NCBI GenBank assembly: GCA_032251435.1 | Contig: JAVVEH010000019.1 | Coordinates: forward strand, 16,529 to 80,528 | Source: JAVVEH01 sp032251435 | GTDB lineage: Bacteria > Verrucomicrobiota > Lentisphaeria > Oligosphaerales > MVZH01 | Reading direction: 5' to 3' | Length of the DNA: 64,000 bases | Part shown: in pieces, positions 25,532-35,300 of the stretch | How the letters are laid out: every line of letters begins with the position of its first letter | Numbering within the stretch: the stretch's first letter is position 1 | Translations under genes and position numbers: made by a program | The notes under the pieces: model-generated | What the model saw: the letters and a program-made list of their open reading frames with translations, nothing else | What the model was told of the DNA's origin: nothing | Databases searched by the model: none

Positions 25532-25562
25532 CAAAAAAAGCCCTATTCAAAAGAATAGAGCT
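25532..25562 (-). terminator. Rho-independent terminator behind tRNA-Ala
   Basis: Read on the minus strand, AGCTCTATTC and GAATAGGGCT pair around a TTTT loop and are followed by seven T. It stands 7 bases after the CCA end of tRNA-Ala and is carried by the integrated element, so the element restores termination of the tRNA it interrupted. Confidence 0.9.
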
Positions 25563-25568
25563 TTTAAA

Positions 25569-25590
25569 ATGGTGGAGCTGATGGGATTCG
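25569..25590. repeat. Attachment site attR within tRNA-Ala
   Basis: Right copy of the 22-base repeat, overlapping the tRNA gene's 3' end. See 23142-23163. Confidence 0.88.
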
Positions 25591-25646
25591 AACCCACGAC
25601 CCCCACGTTGCGAACGTGGTGCTCTAGCCAACTGAGCTACAGCCCC
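25570..25646 (-). tRNA. tRNA-Ala (anticodon CGC)
   Basis: A 77-base cloverleaf is complete: acceptor GGGGCTG with CAGCTCC, including the G3-U70 pair that identifies alanine tRNAs, D arm GCTC...GAGC, anticodon stem CCACG/CGTGG with loop TTCGCAA (anticodon CGC), T arm GTGGG TTCGAAT CCCAT, discriminator A and encoded CCA. It is the integration target of the element described above and lies 69 bases downstream of the CAT tRNA. Confidence 0.95.
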
Positions 25647-25715
25647 GACCTTAAAACCACACACAGGACAGCCCCTGTGGCAAGCGCCAGGAAAAGGCGC
25701 GGAAGGAAGGGAAAA

Positions 25716-25792
25716 TGGTAGCGGCTCAGGGACTCGAACCCCGGACACGTGGATTATGATTCCACTGCTCTAACCAACTGAGCTAAGCCGCC
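25716..25792 (-). tRNA. tRNA with CAT anticodon (elongator Met, possibly Ile2)
   Basis: A 77-base cloverleaf: acceptor GGCGGCT/AGCCGCT, D arm GCTC...GAGC, anticodon stem GTGGA/TCCAC with loop ATCATAA (anticodon CAT), T arm with TTCGAGT, CCA encoded. First-pair G-C excludes the initiator. CAT is read as elongator Met unless the C is lysidine-modified (Ile2), which cannot be decided from the gene alone. Confidence 0.92.
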
Positions 25793-25960
25793 ACTCATAA
25801 ATTGGACGGTTAATATAGTGACTCAGGGAGACGATGCAAGAAGGCTTGAGATTTTTTTACAGCCATTAAAAAAACCGGGACACGGGCGGTCGCGGCACCA
25901 GATCCACAGGCCCAGGCAATGGGAGCGCGACTCAAAACGCGCCCGGTATGGGGCGCTTGC

Positions 25961-27349
25961 TTATGCCCGCCGGGACGTGTCACCAGAGCTTCGGCCGGGC
26001 CGCTTGAACAAGATTGTCCCTGAAAGCAGGAATAATAACAGCATTCCCGGTTCAGGAATCACCGTGGACTGCCAGGCGCCGATATGGGTTCCGTCCGAAG
26101 CCGCGTTCCAGCCCGGTGAAGTGGGCAGCAACGCGTAATAATCCTCAGGCCCGGTCAGGCTGTTCTGAGTAAATTGCGGATCCGCGATCACCGCGTCAAC
26201 AAACACAAGATCCCCGCCGATATCCACCCACCCCGCTTCGGGGCGGGCGCCCGCCGGCGCGCCGTCAGGAATACCGGACGGGAATTCCTCGGGGTAGCGG
26301 TTGACGGGATTCGCCCACCATAAATCCCGCGAGAAATTGTTATAGAACAGGGCGTTTTCAACGGGGAGGTCAGCGGTCAACGACCCGCCTTCGGCCGTCG
26401 TCCCGAAATACATGCCATACCACCAGCAGTTCGTGATCAGATTGTCCCGGATCGCGAAATTTCCCGCGTTAAAAGTGGCCGCTTTGACAGCGAATAAATC
26501 AATGCCTGAACGGGTGTATGACACGTCTCCCCAGGGAGTCACATAATAACCCGAAGTCTCATCAACAGGCACGTAAGTCACGGCCCCGTCAATGGTATTG
26601 TGCGACAACAGGACCGTGCCAGTGGGATATCCAGAGGTGTCCGCCCGGTAGACAATGCCTGTCCGCGTGCCGGAGATGTAATTATAAGACACGTCCGCTG
26701 TGCTTCCCGCGCTCCCCGCCGGGGCGTCCAGACGCACACCATAAGTCGAGCCTTGGTCGGCTTTATTTTCATAGGACGTTGAACCATGAATCCAGTTCTC
26801 CGTGACGGTGCAGCCTCCGGATCCTCGAAAGCTCACCCCGTCCCGGAGAAAGTCACTGATTTCGCAATGTTGAACGGTCATATTATCACCCGTTCCGATA
26901 ACCCCGTAGCGGCCATTGCGGATCACACAATTATCGACCGTCAGATTGGCGCCTTGGCTGGTGACTAAATAGCCGAATTCGCCATTGCCATTCGCATTGG
27001 AAATTTCCAAATCCCTGAGCGTCACGTTGGCGGAAGGCACATTAACAACAGACTCGCCGTGATCCGCGTCCGTGCGGAACCCCTGGATATGCGGGCGGGC
27101 TTCTCCATAGGCTCCGATTAACGTCAGTTGCTGCTTATTGATAGTGAGGTGCTCGCTGTAGGTTCCCTCGTGAATGATGATCGTGTCACCATTGGCGGCC
27201 GCGTTCACCGCGTCTTGAATCGCCGTGTAGGTCTGTCCGGCGCCCACATGCAACTCCGCGGCCCGAACCGTCATCAAGAGGGACACAAATAGTCCCAGGC
27301 TGACTACCGGGAACCGCGGGAACCTGAATTGTTTGTCTGAAAAACACAT
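25961..27349 (-). CDS. PEP-CTERM protein with right-handed beta-helix
   Basis: I start at ATG 27349 (MCFSDKQFRFPRFPVVSLGLFVSLLM), which gives a signal peptide; the longer frame to 27478 overlaps rfbB. The 462-residue product has repeated beta-helix rungs (YTAIQDAVNAAANGDTIIIHEGTYSEHLTINKQQLTLIGAYGE; LTVDNCVIRNGRYGVIGTGDNMTVQHCEISDF; VLLSHNTIDGAV). It ends in VIPEPG, a hydrophobic helix (MLLLFLLSGTILF) and a basic tail, the exosortase sorting signal. Such proteins are exported, cut by exosortase and linked to extracellular polysaccharide. Neighbouring rfbB and a GbsR-like regulator fit a polysaccharide context. No exosortase gene lies in the window. Confidence 0.88.
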   Translation of the reverse strand: MCFSDKQFRFPRFPVVSLGLFVSLLMTVRAAELHVGAGQTYTAIQDAVNAAANGDTIIIHEGTYSEHLTINKQQLTLIGAYGEARPHIQGFRTDADHGESVVNVPSANVTLRDLEISNANGNGEFGYLVTSQGANLTVDNCVIRNGRYGVIGTGDNMTVQHCEISDFLRDGVSFRGSGGCTVTENWIHGSTSYENKADQGSTYGVRLDAPAGSAGSTADVSYNYISGTRTGIVYRADTSGYPTGTVLLSHNTIDGAVTYVPVDETSGYYVTPWGDVSYTRSGIDLFAVKAATFNAGNFAIRDNLITNCWWYGMYFGTTAEGGSLTADLPVENALFYNNFSRDLWWANPVNRYPEEFPSGIPDGAPAGARPEAGWVDIGGDLVFVDAVIADPQFTQNSLTGPEDYYALLPTSPGWNAASDGTHIGAWQSTVIPEPGMLLLFLLSGTILFKRPGRSSGDTSRRA

Positions 27350-27434
27350 GTTATAAGCGCCACGCCAGCGGAATATGGATGCCGGGCATAAACCCCATGG
27401 GGCTAATCTACTATCAAATAGGACAATTTCAAAT

Positions 27435-28514
27435 TCACCGCTCCGCGTAGTTGGTTTCCAGCCAGCGCCGGTAATCACCCGAACGGACGTTTTCCACCCA
27501 GTCGGGGTTGTCCAGGTACCATTGAACGGTTTTCTCCAAGCCGGAGGCGAAGGTCTCTTTCGGGCGCCAGTTTAGATCCCGGCGGATTTTGGCAATATCC
27601 ATGGCGTAGCGGAAATCATGGCCTGGGCGGTCTTTGACGAAAGTGATCAAATCCCGGCGGTTCGCCTTGCCGGTTTTTTTCTCGACTAGATCACAAATCA
27701 TGTCCACCACATCGATATTGCGCATTTCGCAATCGCCGCCCACATTATAGGTCCGCCCGGCTTCCGCCCGGCTGAACACGGCCCAAATGGCGTCCGCATG
27801 GTCATCCACATAGAGCCAATCGCGGACATTCGCACCCTTTCCGTAGACGGGCAGCGGTTTGCCTTCCAAGGCGTTGAGAATCATCAGCGGAATCAACTTT
27901 TCAGGAAAATGGCGGGGACCGTAATTGTTTGAGCAATTCGTCATCGACGTGTTCAAGCCATAGGATCGCTGATACGCCCGAACCAAGTGATCGCTTCCCG
28001 CCTTGCTGGCGGAATACGGGGAAGACGGATCATACGGCGTGGTTTCCGTAAATTTCCCGTCATCCCCCAGCGAGCCGAACACCTCATCCGTTGACACGTG
28101 ATGGAAGCGGTGATACCACATCGGGCGGGTATCACCGGCCCGGGCGGGGGCGGTCTCTTTTCCCAGCCAACGCTCACGACAGCATTCGAGTAAATGAAAC
28201 GTGCCGATAACATTGGTCCGCACAAAGGCCGCCGGCCCCACCAAGCTTCGGTCCACATGGCTTTCCGCCGCGAAATGAATCACCGCGTCGGGTTCCCATG
28301 CCGCGAAGATCTTTCTCAGCGCCGGCAGGTCGGTGATATCCGCATGCTCGAAGGCGTAATTCGCGGCGGCGGCGATACTGGATAGATTAAACGGATTACC
28401 GGCGTATGTCAACGCGTCCACATTGATGAACATGTGCTCGGGAAAATCCCGCACGCATTTGAGTAAAAAACTGGAGCCGATAAACCCGGCCCCGCCCGTG
28501 ACAATGATGTTCAT
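27435..28514 (-). CDS. rfbB: dTDP-glucose 4,6-dehydratase
   Basis: The 359-residue short-chain dehydrogenase has the NAD motif TGGAGFIG at residues 6-13, FAAESHVDRS, the catalytic STDEVFG (Thr-Asp-Glu) and YSASK, then NNYGPRHFPEKLIPLMI and DWLYVDDHADAI. It converts dTDP-glucose to dTDP-4-keto-6-deoxyglucose, the entry to dTDP-rhamnose and other deoxysugars of surface polysaccharides. Compared with the usual enzyme it has a short insertion after ECCRERW (LGKETAPARAGDTRPMW), as in other members. The regulator gene lies 8 bases upstream, so they form an operon. Confidence 0.95.
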   Translation of the reverse strand: MNIIVTGGAGFIGSSFLLKCVRDFPEHMFINVDALTYAGNPFNLSSIAAAANYAFEHADITDLPALRKIFAAWEPDAVIHFAAESHVDRSLVGPAAFVRTNVIGTFHLLECCRERWLGKETAPARAGDTRPMWYHRFHHVSTDEVFGSLGDDGKFTETTPYDPSSPYSASKAGSDHLVRAYQRSYGLNTSMTNCSNNYGPRHFPEKLIPLMILNALEGKPLPVYGKGANVRDWLYVDDHADAIWAVFSRAEAGRTYNVGGDCEMRNIDVVDMICDLVEKKTGKANRRDLITFVKDRPGHDFRYAMDIAKIRRDLNWRPKETFASGLEKTVQWYLDNPDWVENVRSGDYRRWLETNYAER

Positions 28515-28522
28515 GGTCTCAC

Positions 28523-29014
28523 CTATCTCAACAGCGCTTTAACTAACGGATTATCCCACGTGGTCGCCACGCGGTCATGAAACTTATCTAAACGGGCGAG
28601 CCGTTCCGCCAGAAAAATTTTCTCGTCAAGGGAATCGGGGACAGATGCCAACTCGTCTTGAACTTCTTGCAAAATATCCCGATAGGCGGCCATTTTCGCG
28701 CTGACCAAATCCGCCACCGCGTTCTTAAGAATGCGCCCAAACGCATCACTGGCCACATAAAAGTCTTTGCGCTGCTCCGGACGGTCAATTTTTTTCACCG
28801 CGCTCCAGTCCTGCAACTGGCGGATATTCATGCTGGCGCTTCCTTTGCTGATATTAAGATCGCGTTGCATGTCAGCCATACAGCGCGGGCTTTCGCTGAA
28901 ATACAGGTAGGCGAAAATTTTTCCGATCACCCGGCCCATTCCCAGCGATTGGGTCGTGGCGCCGGCGTTGTCAATCAATGTTTGAATAATCGTCGAACTC
29001 GTTTCCAAACCCAT
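28523..29014 (-). CDS. GbsR/MarR-family transcriptional regulator
   Basis: I choose ATG 29014 (gaggg 8 bases upstream; MGLETSSTIIQTLI) over an upstream in-frame start at 29068. The 163-residue protein has a winged helix typical of GbsR (GMGRVIGKIFAYLYFSESPRCMADMQRDLNISKGSASMNIRQLQDWSAVKKI) and a helical dimerisation end. Such regulators often stand beside polysaccharide or exosortase loci in PVC bacteria and may control the rfbB unit. The divergent large gene at 29368 shares its upstream region. Confidence 0.85.
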   Translation of the reverse strand: MGLETSSTIIQTLIDNAGATTQSLGMGRVIGKIFAYLYFSESPRCMADMQRDLNISKGSASMNIRQLQDWSAVKKIDRPEQRKDFYVASDAFGRILKNAVADLVSAKMAAYRDILQEVQDELASVPDSLDEKIFLAERLARLDKFHDRVATTWDNPLVKALLR

Positions 29015-29367
29015 TGCGTTTCCCTCTGCAAAAAAACGGTCGCCCGGAACGTGGCGGGAACCCGCCACCGCCCGGCAACATCCTCACTGTTCAATTAAAA
29101 ATGAACATAAGCCCGCGTCTCTCTTTTTCAACACGCCACCGGTGAAAAGCCGCTTATCCGACCCCGGCTCGCGGGCGAAAAGCGGGGGGATGCCGCATAT
29201 CCAGGACAGCCCCTTGATCATCGATGGAATCATTTGGATTGGCTTCATCCTTTTCGACCCATTGGATTAAGGCGAAAACGGGTTATTGGTTACATGGACA
29301 CTTATCACGCGCCGGGTTCATGCGCGGCGCTGATGGGCCACGCACCAGTCACGTAAAGATGTCAGTC
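29015..29367. other. Divergent regulatory region
   Basis: This 353-base stretch separates the GbsR-like gene (leftward) from the 1980-residue protein gene (rightward) and must hold both promoters. No box or operator could be supported. A frame is open across its right part (from 29224) but lacks a signal peptide at its start, so I keep it as upstream DNA. Confidence 0.55.
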
Positions 29368-32300
29368 ATGAAAAACCATGCCCGCCTCGTCAGTCTGTTC
29401 ATTTTTCTCCTTCTTCTGAGCGCGTCCGCTCAGGAGGAAGCGCTCACCTGGCGGCAACGCTTCCACGTGCCCTCGTCCACCGGCAACCTTTATTTCACCC
29501 ATCAATGGGACACAGATACGGGGTTGCGCTTACGCTTCAGCGATCCGTCCGGTGGTTTGGAAAGCGTCATTCTCATCGCCCCGGGCGCCTACGAGATCCG
29601 CGTGCCTCCCGCCGCGGGGCTGCCGTTGCCCTTGAAGACACCCCCCCGGGTTAACAAATCCGCGTTCCCGGAAAAGGCGGGGGCCGTTGAAATCACCGTG
29701 AAATTCAGAGAATCTGAATGGGCGTTTTTCGTTGACAACCGGCGCCTTTTAACCATATCCGCCCCCTTTTCGGCACCGGCTGATTTACAGCAACCGGTCG
29801 AGGACATCCCTGCCGAGGATGACGACGATCTGTTTTTTCAAAAAACCGAACCTTTCACCTTTACTGACGATTTTTTAGTGCCGGAAGGAGAGGGCGGGGC
29901 GCTCAGCGCCTGGACAAAGGCCGCCGGCGTTTGGGAACTGCACACCGCCGTGGACAACTCAGTCGCCCGGCAGACAATCGTTCAAGGCGCCGCGAAGCAT
30001 CCGGAACCCTCCCGCAGTCCCAATTTTTATAGCCTGCGCGGGAGTGGATCACCGGGAATCATCACCGCCGGCTACGATTTTCATGACGACTACGCCATCG
30101 AGGCGGCGCTTTTGACCCAAGTCGGCGAGGCGGGGCTGGTTTTTTACAGCCGGGACGGCGCCGCCGCGCACGCCTTCACAATTTCTCTTGTCGAGGGCGC
30201 GCCGAAAGCCTTGTTCCGGCTGTGGCGATCCAGCGACACGGATTGCCGCGTCCGCGAAGTGTTTGGCGCCGCCACGGCGGATGTCCCTTTGGGGCAGTGG
30301 GTCAAATTGAAAGTTGTCATTCAGGATAACCGCGTGCGCTGTTTCATGGATCACACACGGGTGTTCGACGCGCAACTGTCGTTACCGGCCGGCGGCATGT
30401 ACGGGCTGTTCACGCATGCGGAGGAGCCCATTCGATTTGATGATGTGAGCGTGAGCAGCTTCCGGGATCTGGATCTGCGCGGCGTGGAGGGTCTTTTGGG
30501 TCATGCGAAACGAATCACCGGGGCGTTCGCCGGGGACATCAAGCGGAAAGGCTGGTTCAAGCGGAAACGCCAGCCACGGTTGACGTTATCCCTGCCGCAT
30601 GACCATCCGGGAGGGGAGCTGGTTATTGGCGCTTACACCCATGATCCTCATTATTTCAAATGTGATGTGACCCCGCTGGAAACAGCCTTCACGGTCGGAT
30701 TGGTCGTCGGCCACACAGGGCCTGACACGCCACACTTCCGCCTGGTCTACGCCTTTAAAGACGGCCGCGAGCACTTCCAGTTGGAAAAACACGTGCCGGG
30801 GAAAACGCCTCACGTGCTGGATTCTTTCACCGTGCCGGCGGCCGAGGAGCATCTCCGTTTGAGCTTGGCTTGCGACACCACCGAGCCGGGAATAATCAAG
30901 TTTTACCGGAACGGAACGCTGGTGTTGGGAACGCTCATTGAGGACAGCCTGACAGGCGCCTCCGGAGTGTGGGTGCCCGAAGATTCAAAAGTCGCTTTCG
31001 CATCCTTTGAATATGATTTTTCTCCCCCCCCTGTTTTCCGGAACAAATTTGAAAAAAACCGCACATTCGCCACGGATCCCTTTATGCGGCACTGGTCTTC
31101 TCCCGAGGGGGAATGGATCACCTTGCCCGATAAAACCACTTGGTTTAAAAGTGATTTCCACGGTCGGTTCGCCATCCACATGCCGTATGTTGAGAACAGC
31201 AGCGTCCATTTCTCCGTCCCGGAGGGAGAAATGACCGGCGAATTAACCGCCCGGGTCGAAAAGGAACACGTGAACCTCTATCGCGCGGCGGACGGACAGC
31301 CGCCCGAATTAGTGGCATCCGTACCCGTCGCTTCCCTGAAACCGGGCGGCGGCCCGCCCGATTCGTCTTCTTCGGAGGTGAAACTATACGCCGTGGACAT
31401 TGAAAACCACTTGGTACGGATCACCAGCGGGGGTGAAACGCTGGCCACATTTTATCTGCCGGAACCGCTGACTGGACGATGCGCGCGTGTCGAGGGGTTC
31501 TCCACCCGTGATTTGATGCACAGCCGTGTCGACCGGTATAATGTCCAGGATTTTTTATTTAATGAATCCCTGCATAATTGGACACTGAACGGCGGCAGTT
31601 GGGAAATTGTCAACCGCTTTCAATGTCAGCCCCGCTGGTCGCACATGAACGGTGAATCCGCGCATGGCTTGGCCGCGCTGTGGAACAAGTACGCCTTTAA
31701 AGGGGATTTCTGCTTGGAAATGTACGCCGGGATGCGCCACGGCTGGTACGAGCGGGCGGGCGACTTGAACATGACGATTATGAATACACGCGGCACCCCC
31801 AGCGAAGGCTACACCATCACGACCACGGGCTGGGATCCGGATCACTCCCAGCTATGGACGACATTGTATAAAAACGGGAAGGAACTGGCGCGGTCATCCA
31901 AATATTTGGTTCCCCGCATCCGGGAAGATAACGAGCGCCGGGGCTACAATCCTCTGCTGTCGTCCGCCCGGCCGATCCACGGGGCCTGGTACTATCTTAA
32001 ATTGCGCCGTGTGAACGATGTGATGGAGTTTTATTTCGACAACGAGCTGGTTTTTTCGGTCCGTGACCCGGATCCGATTTCCATGGGCTCTTTAGGCATC
32101 TGGACATACATGAATTCCATGATGGTCGCCCGGGTCAAGTGCGCGGCTGAAGACATCCGGGCCAAGTCCATTCCCGTCACCAAGGTTCCGCTTGACTATC
32201 AGCTCACCGCCCAACCGGCACCAGGCGCCGGGGGGGGGGGCCTCCTGGATCAGAACAACCAACCCTATCCTCTCACCGGTCCTTCTCATTGGACAGCGCG

Positions 32301-35300
32301 GGATGAAGTCGGGCAAGCCGCCTTGACCTGGCACACGGACAAAGACGGCACGCCCTACATGACCGTTGAAAGCCGTTTGGGCGGCGGCGGCTTTTTCGCC
32401 GCCTGCGACAACACCCCGGCGGCACCCGTGGAGTCCATCGCCGGGTGGTTTATGCTCGTCAAACGCACCCGGGGAGCCCGCTTCAATTTTCATTACGCCT
32501 TGGGTCGGCAAACACGGGCGGGTGATTTTCTGCCGGAGAGGCATCTGTTTCATCACCTTTCCGGTTCCGATTTAGAGACAAGCGGGTATCTCAAGGGCGG
32601 CGAAACCGCCATCCCATCAGACATCCCGCCGGGACCGGATTGGCACACACGTGGAGAATGGACACCGGTTATTGTCTGGATTGATGACCATGCCAGCGCC
32701 TCCAGCCAAGCGACGACGGGCTGGAGCGCGCGCCCTGAAGGGTTTGGCAACCCGCAACCCAGCTACGTCAGCCAGGGACTCCTTGGCAATGCCCCCGGCG
32801 AAGCGTATGCCGTTAAAAACGTGACCCCCATCCGGTTTGATAAACCCGTCTTCACCGCCAAGTCAAGCGGGTCCGTGAGCTTTTCCGTATATAATCAACA
32901 GGGAAAAGGGATTGGCGAAACCACTGACATCGACGCGGTGAACGCGATGCTGCCGGACTCCCCCGCCAACCCGGGTTTGCGGCGGTTCTATATCAGGGCT
33001 CAAGCCGGGGACACGACGGTTAATTTTCCTGTTTGGTGGATCCATCCGCCCCCCCTTCCGGACATCACCATGGCCTGGCACGAGACCGACGGCGGAAAAG
33101 TCACATTCACCACCCCCCCGGGGATTCCGGACCATCGTTTTCTGCGTCTCGGGCGGGCCACGGCGAACGGCATGCCCGTGGCGCTTGAGCAAACGGCCAT
33201 CAACAAACTGGAAGGACACCTTCCCAAACATAAAAGTATTCACGCCGACTCACCTCTGGAGCTGCGGTTTGAAGCGGGGTCATATCACGTCAGTGATCAG
33301 CTTGACTGGCACCAGGTCAAGGTGCCAGCCGTCCCGGTTCTGATGGACTTAAAAGGGCCTCTGGGCATCGCGCTGTCCTTTGACGACCGCGCGCCGGCGG
33401 CACCCCTTGTGTTTGACGCGAAGCGCATGACCATCCGTGAAGATCCGGGCGCGCCCGGCAGTTATTTACGGGTGAGCAACCAAGGCGCGGCCAGCCGTTT
33501 GCAAACCCAAATCAATCAATCCCTGGATCTGAGCCGCTTCCCCTTGCTGCAATTCAACTACCGGGGAGGGGCCATGGCGAATGTCAGTTTATCAGCCGGG
33601 CGGCTCAACCAGATCGCCTTTTCCGAAGACAGGCACCCGGGCAAAACGGTCCGGCTGGCCGACACGGGCATGATTCAAGATGACCAGTGGCATGCGTGGC
33701 TGGGCATGTTACCGGACGCGGTCAAGGGGGGAACATCCATCACCAAAACCTTCGACATACCTACTCTGGTATTCCGTTCCTATGACAAACGGGATCAGAC
33801 CGGCTTATACGCCACCTTGGATGTGGACAATGTGGTCGCCGGACCCGTGATTTCCAGTCCGGACCAACTCATCTTGACTCCGGACTATTACGCGCCCCAG
33901 GGTGTCAAGCAAGTCATGTTCTGCGTTTACAGCGGCGCCACCCCATATATGAATCTACCCGGAAAGGACCGTGACGCGCTGCGCTGGTCCCATACGGTCC
34001 CCGGTGAACCCATCCAACTCAGGCACCTCCCCCCGGATGGTGTCGCGCACATGCTTCTGAAAGCCCGCGGTGCCGGTGACCGTGATTCCGCCGTCTTTGA
34101 TGTGCCTTTTCTCGTTGACACCACCCCTCCGAAAGTCACGTGCTCTCTTAGGTCGACCGCCAATCCCGCCACAAACGGACAGATCCTGAATGTGGCCATT
34201 GACTGTGACCAGGGGGCGCCGCTGGATCCCGCCCAACTGGGCGTCACGTGGAACGGTCATAGCGGGACGCTGGAAGAAGGGATGGCCCGCTATGCCCACG
34301 CCGGTAAAACCGGCGAGCTGGAAATCAACTGGCCCCGCGTGTTTCGAGAACAGTTGAAGCAAACCCGTGACGGTGACTTGAACCGGATCACGGTCACTGG
34401 CATCCGTGACGGCGCGGGAAACAGGCTCGCGGATATGTCCCTGCCCGTCGTGACCAATTACGCCAAGGACCAGCTTGGTCCCGCCAGCCTGCCTGCCCGC
34501 CTGCCCGCCAGTGTGCTTTGGCGCGGGGACTGGCTGGATGACTCCGCCATCGGATTAGCCATTTCAGTGAAAAATTCATTGTCCCTGCATACGGAACTGG
34601 GCGCCTCTTCCTATGTGGAAGCGAAAAATCAAGCGGGTGACCTACAGGTTTGGAAAGCCTTTTCCAGTGGTCAATGGCACTTGACCAAGTACCCGCTTTT
34701 CGCGTTTAACATCCGCCGCCCCAAACACGCGGGAGAACAGGACCGCGTGAAAGTGGAACTGTTTGTCAGCTTTAACCGGCGTGAGCTTTATGTCTTTCCC
34801 GTGGGCGGGGACACCGACACCGGGTCGTTGAATATGACGTTAGGGCGCTCCTTTGACTGGAGTGAAAAAACGTGGACGGGAGGTGTCATTGATCTGGAAA
34901 AAATCATGCTTGAAACATTAACCCGGCAGCTTATCCGGGACGCCACGCGCGGCGGAACATATAAAGCCGGCGCCGACAGTTCGTATCGCGCCAAGGCGGC
35001 GGAGACTCTCGCCCGGCAAAGTGTGCGCATGGTTGGATTCCGCGTGGTTGGAGCCCCCCTCAAAGACGTTCTGCACATCAAAGATATGTGCGTCAGCAAA
35101 GATTGGAACGATGAGGATGTGATCATCTTTGACGGGTATGATGTCAGCGGCATGGCGGGCATCACAGTCAAAGCCGACGATACGGAAAAAGAATTTTCCG
35201 GACTAACCCTCAGACCGGCGAAAACACCCCGGTCCGAATGGCTGTCCGTCCGCTTGCGGGACCGGGCCGGCAACCTTGGTCCTACGCACCTTTTCCCCGG

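Larger units (their letters stand above)
23142..25590. mobile_element. 2.4-kb integrated element in the 3' end of tRNA-Ala(CGC)
   Basis: A perfect 22-base direct repeat bounds the element: 23142-23163 and 25569-25590. The right copy is the 3' end of the intact tRNA-Ala gene, so integration reconstituted the tRNA and left a duplicate at the far end, as site-specific tyrosine recombinases do. A second, imperfect 22-base direct repeat lies just inside both ends (23189-23210 and 25417-25438) and may be arm-type sites. It holds five minus-strand genes: an integrase-N-domain/HTH protein, a DUF3467-like protein, a HicB-like protein, a small HicA-like protein and a zinc-ribbon membrane protein. No recombinase catalytic domain is present, so it looks like a satellite or a remnant. 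Confidence 0.85.

Noticed and set aside
25449..25748. Open frame with 'GAVAQLARAPRSQRGGRGFESHQLH'-like text
   Set aside because: This is the well-known false protein read through a tRNA gene; here it runs through tRNA-Ala.
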